DNA of 18,293 nucleotides from JASFRS01 sp050114795. Lineage in GTDB: Bacteria > Pseudomonadota > Alphaproteobacteria > Sphingomonadales > CAKZYD01. The notes under the pieces are model-generated. The model ran no database searches. It was not told the DNA's origin and saw only the letters and a program-made list of their open reading frames with translations. The DNA lies in contig JASFRS010000032.1 of the NCBI GenBank assembly GCA_050114795.1, forward strand, positions 1 to 18,293, in the 5' to 3' direction. This document shows positions 1 through 6,384 of this stretch, piece by piece; position 1 is the stretch's first letter, and each line of letters begins with the position of its first letter. Both the position numbers and the translations under genes were made by a program.

Positions 1-297
1 TTTTCCCATTCTCTTGTGGAAAACTTTGTGGACAAAAACTTCTACTGCGCTTCAAACCCTTTGTAACACTTGTGTCACAGGTGATTGCCTAAAAAATAGG
101 CAAAATATCTAAGTCATTGATTTAATTGAAAATCATAGTCTGTCAAGTTGTCATAGAAGATTCATTTTTCGAAGCCGCGTATTGCGCCGAGGGTTTTACA
201 ACTACACCGTCTCTATTGTGGATAAGAATCAAGGCGTAAGCCCCGCGAAAGCCGTGTTTTGACCTAAGTAGGGAAGTCTAAGTTCGGCGTTAAAATT
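1..297. other. Non-coding region with a cluster of DnaA-box-like sites (possible oriC fragment)
   Basis: No credible gene lies here. Three 9-mers related to the DnaA box TTATCCACA occur, all in the same orientation (box on the minus strand): TGTGGAAAA at 15-23 (one mismatch), TGTGGACAA at 27-35 (one mismatch) and TGTGGATAA at 217-225 (perfect). Between them lies AT-rich sequence, including a perfect 7-bp hairpin TTGCCTA/TAGGCAA at 85-103 with an A5 loop. GANTC (CcrM-type) sites are at 169-173 and 226-230, with another at 302-306 just inside folB. This combination is what an alphaproteobacterial replication origin or its flank can look like. The region may equally be a gene-regulatory or DnaA-titration locus, and nothing to the left is visible. 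Confidence 0.4.
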
Positions 298-735
298 CTA
301 GGAGTCGGGATAATAATCCGTACGCTGCCTGATAATTTCAATGCCAACAGCGGAGGCATCTTCGACTGCTTCTAGTTTTTCCACACGAATTTTTGCAGCA
401 TGCACATCCGTATGTTGCAAGGTAGATTTAGCGATGCGCTCGGCAAGGGTCTCAACCAATTTTACATGGCCTTCATTTGCGACTGTCTTAATATCGTCGA
501 CCACTTGCTGATAACAAACGACGCTTTCAAGCTCATCAATGGCTGATACGTCCCGGTCAACGGCATCAAGCTCTACATTGATGCGGACTTTTTGTGTTCG
601 GCCATGCTCACTTGCATAAACGCCGATCTGAATATGAAGGAGCAGATCGCGGACAAATATTTTTCTCAGGCGAACGCCGCCGTCCTTATCCGTTAAGGCA
701 TCAGTATGCGATGGGAAGGGAACCAGAGTTGCCAT
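298..735 (-). CDS. folB: Dihydroneopterin aldolase
   Basis: FolB converts 7,8-dihydroneopterin to 6-hydroxymethyl-dihydropterin and glycolaldehyde in cytosolic folate synthesis. The 145-residue protein has the family core after an atypical extension of about 24 residues: a KIFVRDLLLHIQIGVY strand, then ASEHGR with the pterin-site Glu43, Tyr75 in VCYQQVV, Glu95 in LVETLAER and Lys120 in RVEKLEA. These match the spacing of Glu22, Tyr54, Glu74 and Lys100 of the Staphylococcus aureus enzyme. The start follows an AGGA motif lying in the end of the upstream reductase gene, with only 9 bases between the genes, so the two are almost certainly cotranscribed. The N-terminal extension is unusual; an internal start is possible but I see no better ribosome site. 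Confidence 0.93.
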   Translation of the reverse strand: MATLVPFPSHTDALTDKDGGVRLRKIFVRDLLLHIQIGVYASEHGRTQKVRINVELDAVDRDVSAIDELESVVCYQQVVDDIKTVANEGHVKLVETLAERIAKSTLQHTDVHAAKIRVEKLEAVEDASAVGIEIIRQRTDYYPDS

Positions 736-744
736 GTTTCATTC

Positions 745-1509
745 CTAATCCACGCCGACAACATCAGGGGTTTGCCACGCTAGATGTTGTCCGCCATCAA
801 CGGCAATCATTTGCCCTGTAACAGAGGAGGCATCAAGTAAATAAGTTGCAGCCTGGACCACATCATCAGGCGTTGCAGCTTGGCGCATGGGTAAAGCTGC
901 GGACTGCTTCTCAAAGGTCTCCTCATCTTGATGGATGCTTTTCAAAACTGGTCCCGGTCCAATAGCATTGACTCTGATCCGTGGTGCTAAAGCCTGCGCC
1001 ATCGTTTGCGTCAAAGTCCAAAGCGCGGATTTTGAAATTGTATAGCTCATATAATCCGGTGTTAGCTTCCAAACCCTTTGATCAATGATATTTATAATTG
1101 TGCCTTGTTGGTCTTTTGGTAAAGCCTTGGCGAAGCTTTGAGAAAGAAAAAACGGTGCGCGCAAATTAATATTGAGGTGCCGGTCCCAGCTTGATTTAGT
1201 GACTGTCTCAAAGCTGTCATGTTCAAAAATAGATGCATTGTTAATCAAAGCAGTCATAGGGCCACCCAATGTTGCAGTGGCTGCGCTTATCAATGCTGTT
1301 GTCGATAAATCTTGTGCCAAGTCTGCTTGGATCGCTGCGGCCTTGCCACCCATGGATTTTATATCTTCCACGACTTTCACCGCTTCTTCATGGGCATGAT
1401 TGTGATGCACAGCGATAGACCAGCCTTGCTCTGCAAGCCTTAACGCAAGGTGACGTCCAATCCGGCGTCCGGCACCGGTAATCAGCACATTCCCCTTATG
1501 GCTGGTCAT
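745..1509 (-). CDS. Short-chain reductase of the pteridine reductase / FolM type
   Basis: This 254-residue SDR protein has a Rossmann nucleotide site TGAGRRIG (residues 11-18), INNAS at about 89-93, and the YxxxK pair Tyr156/Lys160. The usual SDR catalytic serine is absent. Instead Asp143 sits exactly 13 residues before Tyr156, the arrangement of trypanosomatid PTR1 and E. coli FolM (dihydromonapterin reductase). The Arg after the glycine motif (TGxxxRxG) is also typical of pteridine reductases and suggests NADPH. It is the first gene of an operon with folB, which supports a pterin or dihydrofolate substrate. The exact substrate (dihydromonapterin, dihydrobiopterin or dihydrofolate) cannot be read from the sequence. 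Confidence 0.85.
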   Translation of the reverse strand: MTSHKGNVLITGAGRRIGRHLALRLAEQGWSIAVHHNHAHEEAVKVVEDIKSMGGKAAAIQADLAQDLSTTALISAATATLGGPMTALINNASIFEHDSFETVTKSSWDRHLNINLRAPFFLSQSFAKALPKDQQGTIINIIDQRVWKLTPDYMSYTISKSALWTLTQTMAQALAPRIRVNAIGPGPVLKSIHQDEETFEKQSAALPMRQAATPDDVVQAATYLLDASSVTGQMIAVDGGQHLAWQTPDVVGVD

Positions 1510-1534
1510 ATGGCCTTATCCTTTGTCCAGTTCA

Positions 1535-2515
1535 TTAAACCGGTAATCCCTGATCGGGCCCTATAGAAACATCATAGCCCAAATAAATGATATAGCTGAT
1601 ATATAGGGCAACAAGGATAATGCCAAATATCCGCCCGATAGTGGCTTTTCTCAAGGCATAGGGGAGAAGAATAAGAGAGGAGCCAAACATTACCCAGAAA
1701 TCGAAATTGATAAAGTTATCATTGACAGGAATCCTGCCGAAGAGGCTTGAGGTACCGATAATGCCTAAAATATTGAACACATTGGAGCCAACAACGTTGC
1801 CAACGGCGACATCTCCATGACGTTTCAAAGCAGCTATAATTGCCGTGGCCAATTCAGGCAGGGATGTGCCCAGGGCTACCAAGGTCAGTCCAATGAAAGA
1901 TTCTGGCACACCAATGCGACGAGCAATGTTGACAGAGCCATCAATGAGCCAATGCGCTCCTAAAGCTAAACCGCTAAGTCCAACAATGATGAGAGTGATT
2001 GTGACCGGCCAGCTATAGGGTTTGACCGGCAATCCTTCTAAATCTTCCAGTGCTTCACTCGACATTAGCGGTGATCTTCTCGCGCGCATCAGGGAATCAA
2101 AAACAAACCAGCCAAGTAGGAAAAGCAGCAGCAGGCCATATATTGCACTGATTTCTCCGAAGCAGCCGAGCGTGATCACGACAAGTGTTGCGCCCAGCAT
2201 ATAAAGGAGATTGCGAACCAATCCCGGTGCTGCGCATCGCATAGGTAAAATGATGGCGGGAAGGCCAACAACTAGAAGGATATTCGCAATATTGGAGCCA
2301 ACAACGTTACCCAGCGTTAATTCAGGCACGCCCTTTAAAACGCCATCAACGCCCACAATAAGTTCGGGAGCAGATGTGCCAAAAGCAACGACGGTGAGGC
2401 CGATAACAAGGGAGGGTACTCCCAAATGCTGTGCCATTGAAACGGCGCCACGGACAAGACCGTCTCCCGCCACGACCAAGAATGTCAAACCAGCCGCGAC
2501 CAGAATATAGTCCAT
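1535..2515 (-). CDS. Calcium/sodium antiporter, CaCA family (YrbG-like)
   Basis: This inner-membrane cation exchanger is 326 residues long, close to E. coli YrbG, with about ten hydrophobic segments. The two inverted alpha-repeats of the CaCA family are clear: GTSAPEL (about 46-52) with GNVVGSN (69-75) in the first half, and GTSLPEL (216-222) with GNVVGSN (239-245) in the second. The acidic residues of the PEL motifs bind the cation in this family. A more polar loop with LEDLEGLP joins the halves. I chose the ATG at 2515 because AAGGGG lies just upstream and the protein then begins directly with the first membrane helix. The frame stays open to 2578 but that extension lacks helix character. 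It follows the alkyltransferase-like gene on the same strand after 161 bases. Ion specificity is inferred from the family. Confidence 0.88.
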   Translation of the reverse strand: MDYILVAAGLTFLVVAGDGLVRGAVSMAQHLGVPSLVIGLTVVAFGTSAPELIVGVDGVLKGVPELTLGNVVGSNIANILLVVGLPAIILPMRCAAPGLVRNLLYMLGATLVVITLGCFGEISAIYGLLLLFLLGWFVFDSLMRARRSPLMSSEALEDLEGLPVKPYSWPVTITLIIVGLSGLALGAHWLIDGSVNIARRIGVPESFIGLTLVALGTSLPELATAIIAALKRHGDVAVGNVVGSNVFNILGIIGTSSLFGRIPVNDNFINFDFWVMFGSSLILLPYALRKATIGRIFGIILVALYISYIIYLGYDVSIGPDQGLPV

Positions 2516-2676
2516 CGGGACCCCTTGCTCTTTACTCTTGTTATTCAAAATATAAGGGCGCGCACTCAGCACCCTCATATATATTTTTTGTATTTTCCGG
2601 ACCTATATATAGAGAGCTTTCGCAGATTGCCAATGGAAGTTGCGATAAACGCTGGCGCGAAACAGCCAAGTTTGGC

Positions 2677-3099
2677 TTATTTGCTGTAATTTTTAGACTG
2701 CTTTTCATGGCGTGCGGCGATTTTTGATAAAAGTGCGATTGCTTCTTCAACCTCTCTTCCCTGGTCAATGAACCAGTCAAGAGGGGGGCCTTCCCAACCG
2801 AAAATACGCCAGTCAATTTCATCTTGTTGATTAAATTCAATGCCTTCAGCGGCCAGCAGTTCGTGTTGCTGTGCCATCGCATCTGAACCGCGTAGGCTTA
2901 CTGCGCCCTGAGCATTCACAACACGATGCCAGGGGAGGCGGCCGTCACTTGCAGCCAAGGCAAAGCCCACATGCCTTGGGGTGACACCGCCGGCGAAAGC
3001 AGCAATGTCACCATAGCTGGAAATTCGACCCTTTGGGATAAGCTGTATAACAGCTTCAATACGTTGAAACATTCCGGGTGTATTAGAACTGTCTGGCAT
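2677..3099 (-). CDS. Alkyltransferase-like (ATL) DNA repair protein
   Basis: This is homologous to the DNA-binding domain of O6-methylguanine-DNA methyltransferase. Visible elements are RISSYGDIA (the nucleotide-flipping Tyr, about residue 29), PRHVG with the arginine finger (about residue 42), and PWHRVV where MGMT has PCHRVV. Trp replaces the alkyl-accepting Cys at about residue 57, which defines ATL proteins: they bind O6-alkylguanine without repairing it and hand the lesion to nucleotide excision repair. At 140 residues it is longer than the roughly 100-110 of classic ATLs, with a charged C-terminal tail of unknown role. The start is uncertain: GTG at 3129, ATG at 3099 and ATG at 3072 all lack a good ribosome site. 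A small dyad AGCCAA/TTGGCT (2664-2677) overlaps the stop codon and lacks a U-tract. Confidence 0.85.
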   Translation of the reverse strand: MPDSSNTPGMFQRIEAVIQLIPKGRISSYGDIAAFAGGVTPRHVGFALAASDGRLPWHRVVNAQGAVSLRGSDAMAQQHELLAAEGIEFNQQDEIDWRIFGWEGPPLDWFIDQGREVEEAIALLSKIAARHEKQSKNYSK

Positions 3100-3161
3100 A
3101 GGGAGAATCGTATTTTTATCTATTGTCACGAAAAGTTTTTCAAATTCTGAGACAGTGTGAC

Positions 3162-3189
3162 TTGATATTGCCGTAATTGAAAATATATA
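3162..3189 (+). promoter_or_regulatory. Possible sigma70-type promoter for the small membrane protein
   Basis: TTGATA at 3162-3167 is followed after 16 bases by TATATA at 3184-3189, in the 130-base divergent gap between the ATL gene and the 88-residue protein gene. The match is reasonable but the whole gap is AT-rich, so chance is possible. Confidence 0.35.
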
Positions 3190-3229
3190 TCATGTCTATA
3201 TAAGAAAGATATCTGTTTGGGATGAGTAT

Positions 3230-3496
3230 ATGGCTAGGCTTTTGTTGATCTTGGTTGGTCTCGTATTTTTGGGCTTAGGCATTTTATTTGCTCTCATCCC
3301 CTTCATCCCGCTGGGCGTGCCGTTCATGGCATTATCTTTGATTTGCTTTATACCCGCTTCGTCACGGTTGAGAGGTGGCATCAAAACAGCGCGCACACGC
3401 TGGCGTGGCGTAGACAAATTTGTGAATGCCGCAACACGCTATGTGCCAAAGGCCTATAGACCTGTGTTGCGACAAACGGATCCTAGCGGATTTTAA
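3230..3496 (+). CDS. Small two-helix membrane protein, unknown function
   Basis: The gene encodes 88 residues. Residues 3-22 and about 23-42 are hydrophobic with a Pro/Gly break (IPFIPLGVP), giving a likely membrane hairpin. The C-terminal half is strongly basic (RLRGGIKTARTRWRG), probably facing the cytoplasm. I do not recognise a named family with certainty; similar small hairpin proteins with a basic tail are common in alphaproteobacteria. The ATG at 3230 is preceded by GGGATGAG as a plausible ribosome site. The gene stands alone, divergent from the ATL gene and converging on the FKBP gene with 7 bases between their ends. The opposite-strand open frame at 3196-3417 is a shadow. Confidence 0.7.
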   Translation: MARLLLILVGLVFLGLGILFALIPFIPLGVPFMALSLICFIPASSRLRGGIKTARTRWRGVDKFVNAATRYVPKAYRPVLRQTDPSGF

Positions 3497-3503
3497 TCCC
3501 CGA

Positions 3504-3932
3504 TTAGAGGATTTCGACGAGCTCAACTTCAAAAGTCAGCGCTTCACCGGCGAGGCGATGATTGGCGTCTAAAGTGACTTCTTCGTCATTGAAATCGACA
3601 ACCACAAAGCTAAGTTGCTCACCATTGGGGCCCGAAGCGCCCAATTGCATTCCGTTCGCCAATTCAAGATCGGCTGGAATGCGGGCGCGCTCTACCTTGT
3701 GGATCAAATCATCGCGGCGCGGCCCATAAGCTTCTTCAGCTTCCATGCGGACTTTGCGGCTTTCACCGACTTCCAGTCCTGTAACTGCTTTTTCAAAACC
3801 TGCAATGACCTGACGCTGGCCTAAGGTGAATTGAAGCGGATCGCGACCTTCGGATGAGTCAAACTGCTCACCGCTGTCCAATGTGCCTCGATAGTGAACA
3901 CGAACAGTGCTCCCTTCGGCTGCTTTAGTCAT
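3504..3932 (-). CDS. FKBP-type peptidyl-prolyl isomerase, SlyD-like
   Basis: This is a cytosolic prolyl isomerase and chaperone of 142 residues. The FKBP core is split by an insert-in-flap chaperone domain: core VRVHYRGTLDSGEQFDSS with GFEKAVTGLEVGE at residues 10-60, insert at about 71-125 (GPRRDDLIHKV through VTLDANH), then the core returns with NHRLAGEALTFEVELV. The NHxLAGxxLxFxVE ending is the SlyD signature. The His/Cys-rich metal-binding tail of E. coli SlyD is missing, so a nickel-handling role is unlikely. An AAGGA motif precedes the ATG at 3932. It lies downstream of the cold shock gene on the same strand, and that gene's terminator occupies most of the gap between them. Confidence 0.93.
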   Translation of the reverse strand: MTKAAEGSTVRVHYRGTLDSGEQFDSSEGRDPLQFTLGQRQVIAGFEKAVTGLEVGESRKVRMEAEEAYGPRRDDLIHKVERARIPADLELANGMQLGASGPNGEQLSFVVVDFNDEEVTLDANHRLAGEALTFEVELVEIL

Positions 3933-3949
3933 GAGAAATCCTTCTGTCT

Positions 3950-4001
3950 AAAAATGAAAATAGGCAAGTGATGCCGGATTTTCACCCTGCATCTCTTGCC
4001 T
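3950..4001 (-). terminator. Rho-independent terminator of the cold shock gene
   Basis: Read on the minus strand, AGGCAAG pairs with CTTGCCT (3995-4001 with 3962-3968). After one mismatch GATGC pairs with GCATC (3989-3993 with 3970-3974), and a U-rich run ATTTTCATTTTTA follows at 3961-3949. It lies 24 bases after the cold shock stop codon and upstream of the FKBP start, so it should limit read-through into that gene. Confidence 0.8.
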
Positions 4002-4024
4002 CGCTTTTATGATCTGCTGAAAAA

Positions 4025-4234
4025 TCAGTCGATCAATTTCAGTTCGTCTGCTGCGGCGCGACCGTTGCGACCTTCGACCAGTTCATATTCAATGCGCTGA
4101 CCTTCAGGCAATTCTGTAAGGCCGGCTTTTTGAACCGCTGTGATGTGGACAAAGGCGTCTTTATCGCTGTCATCAGGCTTGATGAAACCGAAACCTTTGC
4201 TGGAATTGAACCATTTAACGGTTCCCTGAGGCAT
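4025..4234 (-). CDS. Cold shock domain protein (CspA family)
   Basis: This single cold shock domain of 69 residues is an RNA/ssDNA chaperone acting on mRNA structure. It begins MPQGTVKWFNSSKGFGFI, containing RNP1 (KGFGFI, residues 13-18), followed by RNP2 (DAFVHI, about 26-31), and ends ADELKLID. Length and sequence are typical of proteobacterial Csp proteins. An AAGGA motif 8 bases upstream supports the ATG. Its own terminator lies at 3950-4001. A highly structured leader (see 4264-4440) suggests post-transcriptional control, as known for cspA mRNAs. Whether it is cold-induced cannot be told from sequence. Confidence 0.95.
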   Translation of the reverse strand: MPQGTVKWFNSSKGFGFIKPDDSDKDAFVHITAVQKAGLTELPEGQRIEYELVEGRNGRAAADELKLID

Positions 4235-4263
4235 AGTGAAATCCTTGACTTAACCTAGTTTAA

Positions 4264-4440
4264 TTATGCGTCAATAAGCGACGCAGTCTCTCCCCACACA
4301 GTCAGAGGAGAGAAAGTCCAGTCCGTAATTTCACCAGTTAGGTTTTCACCGAAGTGGTAATTCAAAGTGACCTTTCGTCCACGCCTTGGACGTGCGAGTA
4401 ACGGGAGCCTAACTCCACGCGCCTCTACACGCAAGTGATT
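4264..4440 (-). ncRNA. Structured leader of the cold shock gene, or independent small RNA (candidate)
   Basis: This stretch upstream of the cold shock gene is visibly richer in G+C than the AT-rich sequence beyond it and is packed with inverted repeats. They are GCGTC/GACGC (4268-4284, 7-base loop), TCTCTCC/GGAGAGA (4287-4313, 13-base loop), CGTCCA/TGGACG (4376-4392, 5-base loop), and GGAG/CTCC (4404-4416) enclosed by CGTG/CACG (4391-4394 with 4416-4419; this outer pair competes with the previous hairpin). A TTG-initiated open frame of 60 codons covers it, but has no ribosome site and no family I recognise. I favour a structured 5' untranslated region controlling the cold shock gene or a separate RNA. 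No known riboswitch consensus is matched. A real 60-residue protein remains possible. Confidence 0.35.
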
Positions 4441-4446
4441 TAGCAA

Positions 4447-4743
4447 TTAAATGACACTTAAATTGCGTTTAGTTTCAGTTTTTTAATTACAACCAACCTT
4501 TGAAATATCTGTGTGATTCTAGCGTAAAAACAATGTTCGGTTGATTTCTAAGGGACTGCACCAAAGGCAATTCTTATAAATATTGCGGAGTTATTCGCTA
4601 TTTACTTTTTGTTAAGCATTTGTGGGCAAATCAAAGGCTAATGAAAAATTGAAACCTGTAAATAACAGATTGATTCTATTAGTTCCTGTTGCGTTTTGTA
4701 ATTTGTATTGCAAATGGGGGGCGCATTTACGCGCATAGGACTT
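4447..4743. other. AT-rich intergenic region without a recognisable gene
   Basis: About 300 bases of AT-rich sequence separate the leftward cold shock unit from the rightward 58-residue gene. It presumably holds divergent promoters. Small dyads such as ATTTG/CAAAT near 4699-4714 are visible, but I cannot assign convincing -35/-10 pairs. Confidence 0.6.
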
Positions 4744-4920
4744 ATGAAAATTGCTGCGGATCATCCTGCGCATTTGGCTTATAGTACATCAAACCGCCAT
4801 GGTGAAGCCAAGGGTTTACCTGCCTGTGAAGCTGCGCAGGAAGAAGGAAAAAATACCGCGCCGCAGCTGGACCTCAGTAAAGCCTCGACACGGTATTTGA
4901 AAATGCTTAACAACCGTTGA
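4744..4920 (+). CDS. Small hypothetical protein (58 aa)
   Basis: This is a short polar protein with no signal peptide or membrane segment; it ends LDLSKASTRYLKMLNNR. I do not recognise a family. Support for a real gene comes from AGGA 6 bases before the ATG at 4744, plausible codon use, and a stop codon that abuts the stop of the convergent neighbour exactly (TGA followed by TCA, a TGATCA palindrome). The same frame is open from 4708 with upstream ATGs, but these lack a comparable ribosome site. The protein has two cysteine-free halves apart from one Cys in LPACEAAQ. Function unknown. Confidence 0.5.
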   Translation: MKIAADHPAHLAYSTSNRHGEAKGLPACEAAQEEGKNTAPQLDLSKASTRYLKMLNNR

Positions 4921-5655
4921 TCAATTCATTGCCACAGCTATTGTGTCATTGTGGCTGTGCAGCAGGTTTCTTAAAAACGGTGCAATATCGCCAACGCCAT
5001 TAAACCCGGCGTCTCGTGCTGCTTTATCTTCTTCTTCAGCACTGGCGTTGGAACCGGCTGCAAAAGTTTTCAGACTCTCATGAAAGCCAATAGTCATGAC
5101 GTCCCAATCCGCACCGGCAATCGAAGTGAAAATCTCATTCTCGACCTGACCAACCGCTTTTAAAAACGCGTTTTCATTTTTGCGTTGCTGCAAGAGTGCG
5201 TTATGGGCACCTGCTTTCGCACGAAACATTTCGATGTGAAACATTCCAGCACCGTCGAACGCTTTTTGTAGTTCATCCAGCGGCGGGCCGTTGACGAACC
5301 ATTCTTCTGAAAAGCCAACTAATTTTGCGATTTCAGCTTTGAAGGCTAAATCTGCTTGTGTCGCCGGCGTGGCAGCTAAGGGAATGCGAAAGTCGTCTAT
5401 GGGTTGGATTAGCATGAAATCCCAATGATCACCTTGGGAATGGCGAAGGCGGAATGGAATGAAGCGCTGGTCATCTCCATGAGTGCCTGCGGGGCCCTGG
5501 GCTTCAATAAGGGCCTTTAGCGCATACCAATTACCGGGTTCTGCCCGTAATGTGGTGACGCGATATGTTGTGATGGTTTTGTTATCATGGGCTGTAGCTG
5601 CAGTTGCGGTGAAGCCGATGATTCCTAAAACCAGGATTTGGAACAATCTTTTCAT
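4921..5655 (-). CDS. Secreted protein with two similar alpha/beta units (dimeric alpha-beta barrel/NIPSNAP-like), unknown function
   Basis: The protein is 244 residues with a signal peptide (MKRLFQILVLGIIGFTATAATA, cleavage probably after residue 22), so it acts in the periplasm or outside. The mature part contains two units of the same design: YRVTTLRAEPGNWYALKALI ending in HWDFMLIQPI (about 31-86), and FHIEMFRAKAGAHNALLQQR ending in DWDVMTIGF (about 139-191). Each reads as strand, turn with conserved PG/AG, long helix, then strand, resembling ABM or NIPSNAP-like ferredoxin folds. That fold assignment is inference. The start at 5655 is preceded by AGAGGA; the upstream in-frame extension to 5700 would bury the signal peptide. 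It lies downstream of sodB but behind a terminator. Confidence 0.75.
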   Translation of the reverse strand: MKRLFQILVLGIIGFTATAATAHDNKTITTYRVTTLRAEPGNWYALKALIEAQGPAGTHGDDQRFIPFRLRHSQGDHWDFMLIQPIDDFRIPLAATPATQADLAFKAEIAKLVGFSEEWFVNGPPLDELQKAFDGAGMFHIEMFRAKAGAHNALLQQRKNENAFLKAVGQVENEIFTSIAGADWDVMTIGFHESLKTFAAGSNASAEEEDKAARDAGFNGVGDIAPFLRNLLHSHNDTIAVAMN

Positions 5656-5695
5656 AAAATATCCTCTGTTTCCGCGCGCAGTTTGTTTTAAAATT

Positions 5696-5734
5696 TGCAA
5701 AAAGAAAACCCCGCCTTCTGATGAAGACGGGGTT
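5696..5734 (-). terminator. Rho-independent terminator after sodB
   Basis: On the minus strand AACCCCG (5728-5734 complement) pairs with CGGGGTT (5707-5713 complement). After one mismatch a 4-bp GAAG/CTTC extension closes a 4-base loop. The U-rich run TTTTCTTTTTGC follows. It lies 23 bases beyond the sodB stop codon and just upstream of the secreted-protein gene, separating the two. Confidence 0.88.
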
Positions 5735-5757
5735 CCGCTATGCCATTTACAAATGGT

Positions 5758-6351
5758 TCAGCCGAGTTGTTCGGCCGCAAAATCCCAATTTGCAAGTTTG
5801 TCCAAAAAGACACCTAAGAACCCGGGGCGGTCATTTTGGTAATCAAGATAATAAGCATGTTCCCATACATCACAGGTCAACAGTGGTTTAAGCCCATCCG
5901 TAATGGGGGTTTCGGCATTGGCTGTGGTGACGATTTTTAATGTGTCACCATCGACGACCAGCCAGGCCCAACCGGAACCGAATTGGCCCGCGCCAGCGTT
6001 TTTGAAGGCTTCCGCGAAGGCATCAAGGGAGCCAAAGGACGCGTTAATCATCTCGGCTAGCTTCCCAGAAGGCTTGCCACCGCCATTAGGCTTCATGGAG
6101 TTCCAGAAAAATGTGTGATTCCAAACCTGGGCGGCATTGTTGAAGACGCCTTTTGCATCGGCCTTCCCCGCAGTGGCTTGAATAATGTCCTCTAGGGATT
6201 TATCTGCCAGGTCCGTGCCTTCGATCAGCCCGTTCAGCTTATTGACATAGGCTGCGTGATGCTTGCCATGGTGATAGCTGAAGGTCTTTGCAGACATATG
6301 GGGTTCCAAGGCATCTGAGGCATAAGGAAGAGGAGGCAGTTCAAAGGCCAT
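5758..6351 (-). CDS. sodB: Superoxide dismutase, Fe type
   Basis: SodB converts superoxide to oxygen and hydrogen peroxide. The 197 residues match the Fe/Mn family in full: metal ligands His27 (FSYHHGKHH), His79 (NNAAQVWNHTFFW), Asp161 and His165 (DVWEHAYY). Gln75 in the N-terminal domain, four residues before His79, corresponds to Gln69 of E. coli FeSOD and favours iron over manganese. No signal peptide is present, so it is cytosolic. An AGGAG motif precedes the ATG at 6351, and a strong terminator follows. Metal preference cannot be settled by sequence alone, since cambialistic enzymes exist. Confidence 0.96.
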   Translation of the reverse strand: MAFELPPLPYASDALEPHMSAKTFSYHHGKHHAAYVNKLNGLIEGTDLADKSLEDIIQATAGKADAKGVFNNAAQVWNHTFFWNSMKPNGGGKPSGKLAEMINASFGSLDAFAEAFKNAGAGQFGSGWAWLVVDGDTLKIVTTANAETPITDGLKPLLTCDVWEHAYYLDYQNDRPGFLGVFLDKLANWDFAAEQLG

Positions 6352-6384
6352 TTTATACTCCTAAGCAAATCTGGTTATTTCAAT

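Noticed and set aside
4287..4313. GGGGAGAGACTG on the minus strand as part of a glycine riboswitch
   Set aside because: The downstream CCGAAGG-type element needed for a glycine aptamer is absent and the gene controlled is a cold shock gene.
4264..4446. 60-codon open frame on the minus strand as a protein gene
   Set aside because: It starts with TTG without a ribosome site, matches no family I know and coincides with dense inverted repeats, so a structured RNA is the better reading; kept only as an alternative.
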